Origin: Lunularia cruciata | Taxonomy: Eukaryota > Streptophyta > Marchantiopsida > Lunulariales > Lunulariaceae | Assembly (NCBI GenBank): GCA_948567375.1 | Contig: OX419760.1 | Location: 46,004,001 to 46,068,000 of the forward strand | Reading direction: 5' to 3' | DNA length: 64,000 bases | Shown here: positions 21,540 through 32,700 of the stretch, piece by piece | Numbering within the stretch: the stretch's first letter is position 1 | How the letters are laid out: each line of letters opens with the position of its first letter | The notes under the pieces: generated by a model | Told to the model about the DNA's origin: nothing | The model's input: only the letters and a program-made list of their open reading frames with translations | The model's database searches: none | Made by a program: the position numbers and the translations under genes

Positions 21540-21935
21540 AGATGCCAAACAACCTAATTGGAAATTCAAACCTTGGTGTTATACTTGAATTTGTCATCTG
21601 ATCCAATCAAATTGAACCTTATGAAGTTCAAGCTAAGGTAGTCCTAGAATGACATGGTAGTGTAGAGGTGTCACCACAAACCTCATGCACTCCAAATACT
21701 CCTTCCCGATCTTGAAGGTAACAAGATGGGAGGTACGGAATGTAGAACCCTTTCTACCACCGCCATCATCAATCTACTTCTAATTACTAGCTTGATAGGA
21801 ATACCCAATTCCTTTTCTACTTGCATAAACATACAATTCTCTAAACTTCCAAAATCAACCAAAATCCTACAGCCCCGACTAGATATCATAACTTGCAATT
21901 GAAGCAAACTTGCATAGGTTGGCCTTCAATCTCGT
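21540..21935 (-). pseudogene. Protease region of A2
   Basis: The minus-strand frame 21683-21907 reads MLQLQVMISSRGCRILVDFG, then SLENCMFMQVEKELGIP. This is the same retropepsin region as A1, with DFG at the active site. It is frameshifted before the C-terminal LP-W block. Confidence 0.75.
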
Positions 21936-22896
21936 TGGAATTAATCAAGCTCTCAATAGGTGGCTCAAAATTTCCTACTAGGATTCCTTGTTTCCTTGAT
22001 CATTTTGCTCCACAAACTCCATTTGGGCAAAGTGTCAAGGTCACTCATTCTTGAGTGGACATTCAATGATATGATATCCCAATTGGTGACAATAAAAACA
22101 ACCACCATTTTGTCATACTTTTTCTCTATCTATAGTGCCAAGTGGTCTCCGTTGAATGACATCAATCTCCATTGGTGCTAACTCTTCCATCCATGTATAG
22201 TGTATTGGTATGTTTTGTGGAGGTCGAGGTCAAGGTCAAGATCAAGTTGTTGCAACCAAGGAATCAAAACGTTCATCCAACCGCATGGCTTCCTCCAAGT
22301 GTTATGGCTCTTGCATGGTTACCTCTAATTTGGTTCTTGACTTCAAGCTCCTCACAAATTGATCCAGAGCTTCACCTTCCAGTATATCTGGAATTTGCAT
22401 GATGGTGTTCTAGAATCAAGTGATGTAACTTCTTATAGAGCCAATCTGTTTCAACTCTACCAATCTATTTTGTGTAGCTTGTGTGGCATTTATAGTTTGG
22501 AATCAACTAATTATTGCACTCTTGAATTCTACACACATCAAGATTAGTGCAACAATTTATCATTCAACTTGCTCCACTCGGAATCTCCACCATAGCGTTG
22601 CTACTCCATCCAATTGGCTAGAAGCCATGAGAATCTGTTTTTGCTTGTCTTGAAGATTGGTAGTTTCAAAATAATGTTCATAGTCAAACACAAAATTCTC
22701 CATTGCACCTGAGAGATTCTTGCCTTCAAATACCTTGGGTTTAGGGAATTGGATTCAATCTTGTCCTTCTCAAACTGGTACTCTCTCTACATGCTCCTAT
22801 CATGGATGATCTTGTTCATCCAACAATCAAGTAAGGTGCTCAATTTGTTGTTGCATAGCATTGATAACCTCAAGCATTGTCGCAATGGTTGCTACT
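21936..22896 (-). pseudogene. Gag of A2
   Basis: On the minus strand a capsid-type gag is readable in pieces: FPKPKVFEGKNLS near 22735, ENFVFDYEHYF, and ILEGEALDQFVRSLKS near 22360. A zinc knuckle region follows near 22090. The start codon region is separated from the body by the B solo LTR inserted at 22897. Stops are common. Confidence 0.75.
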
Positions 22897-23631
22897 TGTA
22901 ATACCAAGGGTTAGCCATCTAGATGGGAAATTCGGTTTGGTAACATCTAGAATGATGTTATACATGATGGTCAAAATAGATCAGATAGAAGTATCACCAA
23001 AAGAGTACTTCTACTAATAGCGCAAAAACCGAAATAGACTTGAGAACCTTAGAACCAATAACTAGACATATGATTGAAAGGTGAGAATTGGTTTGGTAAC
23101 ATCTGGAAGGATGTTACACATGATGGACTAAACAGATCAGAAAGAGGTATCACCAAAAGGGGACTTCTACTAATAGAGTAGGAATCGAAATATGCCTGAA
23201 ATCTTTGAAGGCAATTTTGGAGGCCTAAACGGATGAATTAGGCCTCAAAAATGTGCAGACCCCCCCCCCAAATGGAGGAAAGGTTGGCCTTCCCTCCCCC
23301 CTGCTTTGTCTCGTCGAGAGCTTTCCAACGGTACCTTACTCATGTGATTCTAAGATTCCTACAGGAAGATTCCCTAAAAGATTCCCTCCGGTCAAAGCTT
23401 GTTTGACCAACCAGATAGGACTAGGACCCGACATGTCACCCATCCAAGTAAGTAATCCAAGGGTAGAGCTTGCTGACATGTTACCTATCTGTGTCCCTAA
23501 TCCTATGGTGGAGCTTCCTTGGAGGAGATCCTCTTTGTCTATATAATAACAAGAAGGTGCTCCCTTGGGGCATCTAATGTTTGAGTGTGCAATCTGTGTT
23601 TTCTCTCTTCTCTTGTCCTCGGAGTATTTCA
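22897..23631 (+). repeat. Family B solo LTR in the gag start of A2
   Basis: TGTAATACC to GGAGTATTTCA (735 bp), flanked by perfect CTACT duplications (22892-22896 and 23632-23636). A3 retains the empty site (GCTACTCTATCA near 60613). An oligo-C run of about nine bases lies near 23261. Confidence 0.95.
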
Positions 23632-23636
23632 CTACT

Positions 23637-23897
23637 CTATCATGCCTCCCCTAATCTATCTAATTTATTAACACATAGAAGCACCACATCCACCATTCTC
23701 CATAAGTTACAATTGAAAGCACTAAGGGTTCCTCAATTATGGTGATCATATGCAAAAAATCTTGTCCAAAGCATGAGGTGATGAATTATGTGAAATGATG
23801 CTTGGGTAGTACTTGGACACAAAAATCCCAATGGTTTGGTGGAAGTAGATTTGGTGGTCCATAAATTCCATCCATCCCATTCCTTCTCTAATACCAA
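23637..23897 (-). other. Untranslated leader and primer binding site of A2
   Basis: This is the interval between gag and the 5' LTR on the minus strand. The complement of 23885-23896 reads TTGGTATTAGAG directly next to the LTR. It is one transition away from the initiator-Met-tRNA primer site TGGTATCAGAG seen in B1. Confidence 0.75.
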
Positions 23898-24328
23898 TGT
23901 AAAAGACCGAGACCAAGAGCGTAAAAGACCGAGACCAAGAGAAATAGGAGAATGGAAACCCACATTGGAACACTTGAATGAGGGAAAACTCCAAATGCCT
24001 AGCATGAGCTTTAGCTCTTGTATTTATAGGGATCATACAATGCTCTTGAGAAGCTTCTCAAGAAGCTCCTTTGAGCCACTTTCTTGGAGTGCAAGCCAAG
24101 TTAATTGGGAAATTTCTCAAGAAGCTTCCTTCTAGAAGTCGTTTACTTGGCATGGAAGATAAGCTAATTGGAAATTTCTAGAAGCTATCTACTTAGGGTG
24201 CAAGCTAAGCTAACCGGGAAGCTTCCCAAGAAGCTTCCTAGATACTTTTGGAATATTCTAGGTTAATTTATCTTATTTGCTATGTCTTTAGTTTTACTAA
24301 CTTTGTTGTTAAACTCCATATTGTTACA
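23898..24328 (-). repeat. 5' LTR of A2
   Basis: TGTAAAAGACCGAG to CATATTGTTACA on the plus strand (431 bp). It is longer than its partner mainly because GTAAAAGACCGAGACCAAGA is duplicated at its outer edge (23899 and 23921). TTCTAGAAG and GAAGCTTCTCAAGAAGC motifs are retained. Confidence 0.93.
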
Positions 24329-24333
24329 TCAAG

Positions 24334-24480
24334 CATATTTCAATTTTTGACTTATTAGTAGAAGTACTCTTTTGGTGATACCTCTTTCTGATCTACTTAG
24401 TCCATCATGTATAACATCCTCCAAAATGTTACCAAACCAAATTTCATCTCTAGATCATGTGTCTAGTTATTGGTATTACA
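24334..24480 (-). repeat. Family B solo LTR, second part
   Basis: This continues the B LTR interrupted at 17207. It contains TTTTGGTGATACCTCTT and ends GTTATTGGTATTACA. The TATAA duplication follows at 24481-24485. Confidence 0.9.
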
Positions 24481-24485
24481 TATAA

Positions 24486-25039
24486 TAATAAAAAATGTAT
24501 GATATTATGAAGATATCTTTGGATCAACTTTAGCACTTTGGCAAAAGGTTATGCTATGAATTATATTTTTTGATCCACTTTGATATTTTAGCAAAAGGTT
24601 ATGCTATGAATTATGCCTTCCTCAATAGATTATAAAATTATGATAAATATTAAATTATCTTATATATATAAGAGAATTCAAAACAAATAGAAATAGAAAT
24701 GATAATGTAAAAGAATACAAAAAAGAGATTTTAAGATATGAAAGGATAAAACATAAGTAGAAAAAATATTGATAATAATGTATTTTTTATTTATCAAATT
24801 AATTTACATTGAACCATATTAAAGTAAGATATTAATATTTGAGTATTATTTAATTAAATTACTTAACATGTAATAACTAATATGAGTGAGGAATACTAGT
24901 GTAGAGAAATATGTAATATTTACAAAAAGTATAAGAGTTAATATTTGTGAGCTTTTAAATTGACATAACTTACATATCATAAAAGAGAATGATATACATC
25001 AGCAAATCTTTGTTCTATTCAATATTTTTATGCTTATAA

Positions 25040-25104
<65 letters not shown>

Positions 25105-26100
25105 AACTCAATTATTTACTCTTTAATATGTGATTTTAAGATCTAATCACTTTAATAATATGTGAATGCTTTTGTTGATTTTTGGAGATAATTAGCTATA
25201 TGCTGATATAATTCTAAGTAAACCTCAAGAAATAGAAAGAATACATAGTTTATTAATACATGTTTGAATGTGAGTTATGTTTCAAAGAGTTTTGTAGAAA
25301 AAATTAAGTCATTGAAGACATATTTGTATAATTATTTAAGGTAAAAATATTGAGGAGAGGTTCTTCTTATATTTAATTCTGTAGAAAAACTTAAGTCATT
25401 GAAGATATATTTAAATAATTATTTAGGAAAAAATATTGAGGAGAGATTCTTCTTATATTTAATTTTTTGGAAACCTTCTATTTTAAGATATGTATTTGTA
25501 TTAGTTTGTTGATATTTTTAGTAGATCTTCTAATTTTTTCTCTCTTTATAGTCCTTGATTATGTCCTCTACTCAATGTCAATACCATGTCTTGCAATATA
25601 CATACACTTTTTTAACACTTTAATGAATATAAAGAAAAAAGTAAAATTTCCTTATAGAAGGTTTTCTTTCATGATTCAAATATATTTCCAATTTATAATA
25701 TACAATGATTTTTTTATTTCCCTTAGTATACTCATATTATTGATTATAAAGGAATAGTCAATCTTTAAAGTTTCAGGTACTTCATTTTTGGAGTTATTAA
25801 ACTATTAAATATATATCTACTCAATAATCTGAGATGTCAATTAATAATAATTAAGTATAACCTATTGAGTATTTATAGAAAAGGGATAATGAATATAACA
25901 ATTTCAACCAAAAGCTTCATAAAAGTAATACATTTATATATTTTGACGCATATAAATATAAGATTGATAACTTTGTGGGAGTACTAAAAATATAAGATTG
26001 ATAACTTTGTGGGAGTACTAAAACATAGTTTAATTTATTTTATTAAGTAATATTTAAATCAATATCTTATGAGATTAATTTTAATGATGCTGTCCTATAG
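24486..26100. other. AT-rich spacer with local tandem duplications
   Basis: There is no recognisable gene. The stretch contains an 87-bp tandem duplication (25294-25466, GTAGAAAAA..TTAAGTCATTGAAG) and a 34-bp duplication (25955-26022, AATATAAGATTGATAAC). An imperfect duplication of about 67 bp lies at 24520-24620 (GCAAAAGGTTATGCTATGAA). A 96-codon ORF at 25467 is AT-driven and has no domain signal. Confidence 0.6.
25041..25100. repeat. (GT)n/(TA)n microsatellite
   Basis: About four GT units run into about 25 AT units without interruption. It is a simple-sequence repeat and likely length-variable. Confidence 0.95.
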
Positions 26101-26299
26101 TTGTTTATGACTACGCATTTCTGGCTACACAATTTTCCGTATCTCGGACTTACTCCATTGGCTGTCAACGAGCATGCCAATTCCTACAAGCGTTAATGTT
26201 TTTGACCCCCCTCATGAGAATGTTGGGAGAGGGTTGTTTAACAAAAGAGGGGGTCAATTTAACAATCCTCTTTGTAAAAGGGTATTTGTAAATGGACGA

Positions 26300-27335
26300 G
26301 GATAACACTATTTCATGAGGGGAGTCCAAAACAATCTTCCTTGATGGAGAGACAGTGTGAGCATACGCTACATTCTCTCTTAGTTGACTCGTCCATTCCT
26401 CAGGCTACTAGAGCACGTCTCCGCTCTTGCTCCGGCAAGGGTGCAGGCTCGTGGATCCTAGCTTGACCATGCATTAGGGCTTTCCGACTCGCACCGGCTA
26501 CTTTCTCTACAGCGATGAGGTTTTGCCTAGGTTTGGTCCACCCATCTGCATCTTCACTACTCACTTGTGAGTGTGGTTCTACACTAGATGCAGCGGCGGT
26601 CCACATGACACGGTGTCCTTTTGGAGGACAGAGGATAACTACCCATGATGCCATTAGAGACATAGTGTTTGCTATGACACGAGAGAGTGGATACTTGGCT
26701 TGGAGGGAACGTTCGTATGCGTTGCAGACGACACATGTCAGGGCAGACTTATACTTGGTCCGAGATGATCAGGTGACAGTAGCGGATGTCGTGGTGACGG
26801 ACCTTACGCGAGATATAGTTTTGGAGGGAGTGATTACCCATCCCCCTGGATGGGCGGCGAGTGTAGCAGCAGGTCGCAAGGTCTCCAAGTATAGGGGCAT
26901 GCAGCGAGGTCACCTCTTTGTTCCTCTAGCCTTGGAGTTATATGGAGCGATGGACACGGCATTTGACACATTTGTCAGGGAGTGCGCGAGAGCTTATCAT
27001 GTTAGGCGTCAAGGGGTACCACTCTCACTCTCATACTTTGTAGCTTACTTTAGACAGCGTGTATCCATTGCTCTACAGAGAGCAGTGGGTGGTGCAATCC
27101 ATAGGAGAGCAATCACATTAGGTGATGTTTCTTTGGATGCTCCATTTGTGTGGAGACAGTACAACTTGCATAGCTCGGATATCTTAGGTGCGGTAGGGCA
27201 GATTTCTCATACAGACTCTATTGGGGCTTAGCCCCATGTTACCTTTTTTTTCTCTCCCTTGTACGGCTTGATGGGGTCTTCCCATCCTTCATTTTTCCTA
27301 CGCAGTCGCCTTTTTTCTCATTTCATGAGAATTCA
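26300..27335 (+). mobile_element. 5'-truncated non-LTR retrotransposon copy (plus strand)
   Basis: Homology with the minus-strand copy at about 29.94-33.28 kb starts near 26300. It runs through the C-terminal coding region to a 3' untranslated tail (CGGCTTGATGGGGTCTTCCC near 27266). The RT core is absent, as expected for a 5'-truncated LINE-type insertion. It is clearly more GC-rich than the AT-rich surroundings. Neither a poly-A tail nor target duplications are evident. Confidence 0.75.
26344..27231 (+). pseudogene. C-terminal domain of a non-LTR retrotransposon ORF (zinc finger plus nuclease-like)
   Basis: One frame is open from ATG 26344 to TAG 27231 except for a single TGA at 26464-26466. 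Residues near 26575-26630 form a Cys-Cys-His-Cys pattern (CECGSTLDAAAVHMTRC). Further on, RADLYLVRDD and VADVVVTD, then KYRGMQRGHLFVPLALELYG, resemble the C-terminal restriction-like endonuclease layout of R2-type elements (an inference from spacing, not a proven family match). The family would nick target DNA and prime reverse transcription there. A downstream ATG at 26515 opens 238 intact codons, but this is more likely a polyprotein end than a cellular gene. Confidence 0.65.
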
Positions 27336-29752
27336 AATATATCTATATTTATAGGAAAGTTCACCTACATAATGTTTCCAAGTTCCATAATAATTATTGT
27401 TAAATAATCCTACTAATAGTAATAGACTATCAATTCGATTCAAATAAAATATAAACTATGCTTTGTTGACCTGATGGTTACTGACTTTGATCAGAAGAGT
27501 ATCTCATGGAGGAGTATATGATCATGTTATTTGAGCTATAATTCTTAAGAAAATGTATGCTATTTTACTTGGAGCTCTTCTTACGGATAATAGATAATAT
27601 AGTGTATTTTTAATGGTGAGTTGGAATTGAATTGGAAATTTTTTATTCATAAAAGATTTTAATGATAATTAGATATTCTATTAACTAACAATAAAAATAA
27701 TAGAAATTAGAGAATATCAATCTTTATATTGTAGATCTAATTTACAAAGTGACTTCAACGATTGAAACTCAAAATTTTTGTTTAGAATTTTACTTAAATA
27801 TACAGAACGTGGAATGTGGATATGACTTAAACAGAACTAAAAAATACTTTAATAATATTCACACAATTTTCTTCTCTCATATCATTCTCATGCTTAAATA
27901 TAAAATTTATTATACGACATTGTGAGAATGGATCTGATGCAAATCCCAAAAAGCCAAGCGAAAGGAACTATTCATTCGGTGTCTCCTTAGGGTAAGTTGA
28001 GGTCGAGGGAGGAACGAACGTGGGTAAGAAACCATACGTTTAGAGCAGCATTTGAAGTAAGAAGAGTACAAAACTGTAGAATTGAATGACGTTGTTATCT
28101 TTGCGCTTGGGGCAATGACGCAGTTAGTGAGGTGAAACCGAGACGCGTCAATTGCTGGTTGAAAACTATTTCCAAACCCCCGCCCGTGCCCTAACCGGCG
28201 CGTGCGAATTTCTGGAAGGTCTGAAATCACTCAGATCTCACAACGAAAGGAAAGTAAGGAAGTTGAGGGGAACGGTAAAAGTAACTGGGATAGGAATAGA
28301 TTCTTGGTCATCGGTTCTATTAACGTCCCGCAGTAGATTTAAATCTGTGCAACTTTTCAAGATAAATCTGTCGCCCAAGTGTACTGATGTGAAACTTCAT
28401 AATAAATGTAGTGTGCACAATTGCCCTCTTGACTTTTTTGCATGCCTGTCTCTTGGTCAGTCGTATTTCATTGTGTAGCGCACGGAAAATACTTGACTTG
28501 ACGTTTAGGAGAGTCACGAAATGTAATCAGCTGCTTGCAAAACCAGATCACTGTCTGTGGAAGTTGTTTATGTAGCTGGTACTCTGCGCAATTCGTTCAT
28601 CTGGCAGGCAGCTTCAAATGCTGTCAAGCACAAAATTTTAGAGTGGGTTTACAGCAACATTGCTCTGCAACTTTTTTAAATCTGGAAGATGCGAATGCAC
28701 CGATCCCGACGAGCGATTAGGCGCAGTGTGTGGAGGGGATCATGAGCCTAGAATCTAAAGATGTAAAATCATTTCTAGAATTGGTCCGGAAACATATGCA
28801 ATTCCCTAAACTTGTGACCAAATTGAACTCGCAATTGGCCTTGGATGAACTTTATGTACGTTCCTAAGTCCCGCAAGCTCCTAGATTATCACGATTAAAG
28901 CTCACAAGTCAGAGCTGGTATAGGATGACCATCGGCGAATTCTTTTAACTTGCTGCTCTCTTGAGTTTTAAAGAAACTTCTTGGCCCTTACCGCGCATCC
29001 TCCAACTCCTGTTGGAAACTTCTTCTACTGAATTGGTTGATAATCCCTCCTATTCTCTGTTTCACAGCATACCACACACCTATGGATACGCCAGAAGCCT
29101 AGGTGTTGGAAACTTTAGAATTCAACTTCTATTCGGGAACTCATTAGGAAGGTCACAACTCTACCCAACACAGATTACTGATCCTGCATTCAAAGCTTAC
29201 GTTTCGGTTGACGTGCTCGACCAGCTGCAGAAAGAACCGGAAGTTAATTGATAGACTGTTGCTTCCAGATTAGACTTCTGGGGTTTTGGGGATGACCGTA
29301 GTGGAGGATAAGTATGGTACCACTGGGCTAATGTGGTCGTGCAAGAATGAATGGGTTTCTCACTGTACGGAGCGGTACTCGCGGGATGAATTGATCGCCA
29401 AACGAAATTCAAGACCTCGTTTCTAGAAGTACAGGAATGACGAGATGATCTGTGGAGGAGTAGAGGAAAGCAAATGAGGTAACTTTTGAACGCCCGGGGT
29501 ACTTTGATCGTAAGAAACGAGAAATTTTCCTCCTAGTTTTACAGGCGAGCGAGTGATGTACTGGCAGTGATCAGTCAACCTACTGTAACTGCATCTATGC
29601 ACGTTTGCTTCACCTCAAAGTAAGAGCAGGATGTGGAGAGGTCATGGGCAAGCAATGCGTGCATTTAATGAAAGTAAATACTTTTGCTTTGAGAGCCGAA
29701 CTTCTGTAGATCCTCACTCTCACCAGTCAACGGTGCAAAAGGATCAAAGAGG
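27336..29752. other. Spacer, nothing recognised
   Basis: The first 0.6 kb is AT-rich. From about 27.95 kb base composition rises to that seen around the LRR genes. Only short ORFs without domain signals are present. It may be old gene-flanking DNA upstream of the LRR cluster. Confidence 0.5.
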
Positions 29753-29931
29753 AGTCAAGCTTATCACCTCGTTGCTAGTGAACAAGAGCTTTTTATAAAA
29801 GCGATGACATGGAGCGCACCTGGTTGCATCCTTAGCAAAGAGCAGTCAAGCTTATCACCTCGTTGCTAGTGAACAAGAGCTATTTATAAAGGCGATGACA
29901 TGGAGCGCACCTTGTTGCATCCTTAGCCTTC
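29753..29931 (+). promoter_or_regulatory. Tandemly duplicated TATA-containing segment
   Basis: Two copies of a 91-bp unit (29753-29843 and 29844-29931) begin AGTCAAGCTTATCACC and differ at only a few positions. Each has a TATA-like box (TTTTTATAAAAG in the first, TATTTATAAAGG in the second) followed by GATGACATGGAGCGCACC. They look like a doubled core promoter reading rightwards. The 3' end of a minus-strand non-LTR element lies immediately downstream, so the original downstream gene may have been displaced. Confidence 0.45.
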
Positions 29932-30079
29932 CACTTCTTTGAAAGGCAGAAAGAAAAATTGACCACATAGAACACATGAAGGATGGGAAGACATCATCAA
30001 GCATACAAGGGAGAGACAAGAGAGGTAAAATGGTGCTAGGCCCCAATAGGATCCAGATGAGAAATCTGCCCTTCCGCAC

Positions 30080-31060
30080 CTAAGATATCCAAGCTAGGCA
30101 AGTAGTAAGGTCTACAAACTAATGGAACACCTGAAGAAGCATCACCTAGTGTTATTGCTCTTCTATGGATTGCACCAGCCAATCTCTATGTAGAGCAATG
30201 GACACATGCTGTCTAAAATATATTATAGAGTATGAGAGTGAGAGTGGTACCCATGACGTCTAATATGATAAGCTCTCGTGCACTCCGTAACAAGTGTGTC
30301 AAACACCGTATCCATTGCTCCATGTAACTCCAAGATTAGCATAACAAAGAGGTGACCTAGCTGCATACCCTATACTTGGAGACCTTGTGTGCTACTGCTC
30401 TACTTGCTATCCGTCCAAGAGAGAATGAGAAATCACTCCCTCCAAAACTACATCATGCATAGGACCTATAACCACAACATATGCCACTGTCACCTAATCA
30501 TCTTGGACCAAGTATAAGTCTACTTTGATGCATGTTGTCTGCAAATGCTCCCTCCAAGCAAGGTATACACTCTCTCGTGCCATAGCAAACACTATATCCC
30601 TTATGGCATGATGGGTAGCTATTCTATGTCTTCCAAAAGGACACAATGTCATACGGACCATTGCTGCATCTAGTGTAGAACCATACTCGCAAGTGAGTAA
30701 CAAAGATGCAAATGGGTGGACCAAACCTAGGCAGAACTTCATCGTAATAGAGAAGGTGGTTGGAGCAAATCAAAATGCCCTTATACATGGTCAAGCTAAG
30801 ATCCAAGAGCATGCACCCTTGCCAGAGCAAGAGCAAAGATGTGCTTTAGTGGCTCGAGGAATGGATGAGTCAACTAAGAGAGAATGTAGCATATGTTGAC
30901 ATTGTCTCTCCATCAAATAAGATTGTAAACCTCTGGTCCAATCTGATTGTAGTGAAGCAAAGGATAGAAGGTCCTCTTGTGCTTGTGTGGATAGGAAATC
31001 TCTCATATGCCGCAATAACACTTTGGAGAGAAAAGGATCATCTTCCACCTTGGTCACATA
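30080..31060 (-). pseudogene. C-terminal domain of the minus-strand non-LTR element
   Basis: The frame 30791-31057 reads to SCSGKGACSWILA and then a TGA (30791-30793), at exactly the position of the TGA in the plus copy. It continues in the same frame to MKFCLGLVHPFASLLLTCEYG (30742 downwards), where the second Cys of the finger is Tyr. Then come TLCPFGRHRIATHHAIRDIV and KVDLYLVQDD. Further downstream the frame is broken. Confidence 0.75.
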
Positions 31061-31379
31061 TGTCTCCTAAATTGGCCTATTGGGAACCACAAAATGGGAG
31101 GAAAATAGGGTGCAAAGAGAGTCCAACTATCCAAAAATGCTTTAAGTGCCATCACCGCTATAGATAATAGGCCCATCTCCCCGTGCAAGAGCAATAGAGA
31201 TGTATGTCTATGTGCCAAATCTCCCATCACACACTCAAATGTTGCTTGTCTGATGATATCACCAAAGACTCCCATAATCATCATATCAAAAGCTCTCAAA
31301 CATGATAGGAAAGTCAAGGAGGAACCATGCAAAGAAGGTAAGTCGGTTGACTAGCAATACCAAATGCCACTACAGATCT

Positions 31380-32700
31380 CCTAGTAGAGGAAGGTGATCC
31401 ACATGGAGAATCTCATTTGCAAGGGCAACATCTAAGAAGCTTGTGACAAAATCCTTGGCTCTTATTGGTGCTTCAAGAATAAGTAATTCATCAATAGATG
31501 TGACACACCCTTTTGAAAGCTCAAGGTGGGGAGGGATAGCTGAAGGAGAACATGCTTTTCACTTTGACACCGTGACTCTCAAGCCTATAAGATGTAGCTT
31601 GGTAGTCAAGTGATCAAAGACCTGCCTAATCTGATCCACAAGGCCCACAATATGTGTATTATTTGCCAAAGAGTGCAATACAAAACCTGGCATGGCCAAA
31701 GTAGTCGATAAGAAGGCTCTAAAGTGAGCCATGGAAAACAAAGATCCCCCTAAAGGATCTCCCTGTTGTGTACCAACAACTAACTCCAAAACAACAACTC
31801 CCTCTTGTGAGCACCCATGTTGGTGCTAAAAGGAAGCATGAGGTTGTGTACCAACAACTAACTCCAAAACAACAACTCCCTCTTGTGAGCACCCATGTTG
31901 GTGCTAAAAGGAAGCATGAGAGCCATAGAACGACCACAAAAAAGGAATGAGACTTGCCAAGGATTCATTGGCTTCCCAATGCTCTCTAAATATGGATGTT
32001 TGAGAGACACTATTAAAAGCACTCTCAACATCCACATGTAGGACAACCTACTTCAAATGGATATCTAGGAGTGCTTTGATGCCTAAAGAGATAGCCTCGT
32101 AACCTCTAGGTGTAGCTACTCCAAATTGATGTGGCCTAAGCTGCTCTTGGAAGTGAGATCAATGTTGAAGGATAATGGTACGACTAACCAAATGCAAAAA
32201 GATCTCTCCAATAGCAATTGGTGTAATGCCCCATGTGTTCTTCTCTATTGTGAGAAGTTGACTAGCCCTAACACCCAACTAACTAATGTGAGAATATCTC
32301 CCCTTGCTACTACTACAACCACCTGAACAACTTGGTAAATCCACTAGAAACATCATTTTCATGAAAGCAATCTCTAAGATGCCCATATACCATCCATGAA
32401 AATCCTCTTGAGGAAAGGCGAGAGGCAATGCACAATGAATATGCAAAAAGTAACCTATCAAGACACAAAAGCTGCTCAGGTTGAAAATCTAAAGCCTCTA
32501 ATGGTACTCCCTCTTCTACCATAGGATGTGGTGAGCATAGGGAAGAGATAGTCCTATCAATGGGACTAGCCATAAACAAAGGGTGTAGTGCTTGTGATGC
32601 TGTACTAAACTATCCTACTTGAACCATGTCCTACACCATCATAATAGAGTGGAATCTATGGTATCCTTTGGCAAAACTTGTCTCCTAAACGTGTAGCTCT
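31380..32700 (-). pseudogene. Reverse transcriptase domain of the minus-strand non-LTR element
   Basis: RT motifs are read in order: HQFGVATPRGYEAISLG near 32125, VVLHVDVESAFNSVS near 32040 (motif A with its catalytic Asp), VVGTQQGDPLGGSLF near 31775 (motif B) and SLANNTHIVGL near 31665. In the last, the catalytic ADD of motif C has become ANN. Upstream (32550-32300) a segment with ALHPLFMASPIDRTI matches the conserved pre-RT region of this family. A 78-bp in-frame duplication sits between motifs A and B. It is inactive. Confidence 0.8.
31765..31920. repeat. 78-bp tandem duplication inside the RT
   Basis: Two nearly perfect units containing GTACCAACAACTAACTCC and CACCCATGTTGGTGC, with the second starting 78 bp after the first. 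78 is a multiple of three, so 26 residues are repeated without frame change. Confidence 0.9.

Larger units (their letters stand above)
17208..24328 (-). mobile_element. Ty3/gypsy element A2, nested, hit by two B solo LTRs
   Basis: Family A chromovirus on the minus strand with LTRs at 17208-17618 and 23898-24328. It is flanked by a perfect TCAAG duplication (17203-17207 and 24329-24333). Removing the two B solo LTRs and their duplicated 5 bp leaves about 5.6 kb, the same as A3. In transcription order the interior carries primer site, gag, protease, RT, RNase H, integrase and chromodomain. It is riddled with stops, but no large deletion is obvious. Confidence 0.93.

Noticed and set aside
26515-27231. 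238-codon ORF as an independent cellular gene
   Set aside because: It is in frame with upstream transposon sequence, has a homologous degraded copy at 30.1-31.1 kb, and ends in the shared retrotransposon tail.
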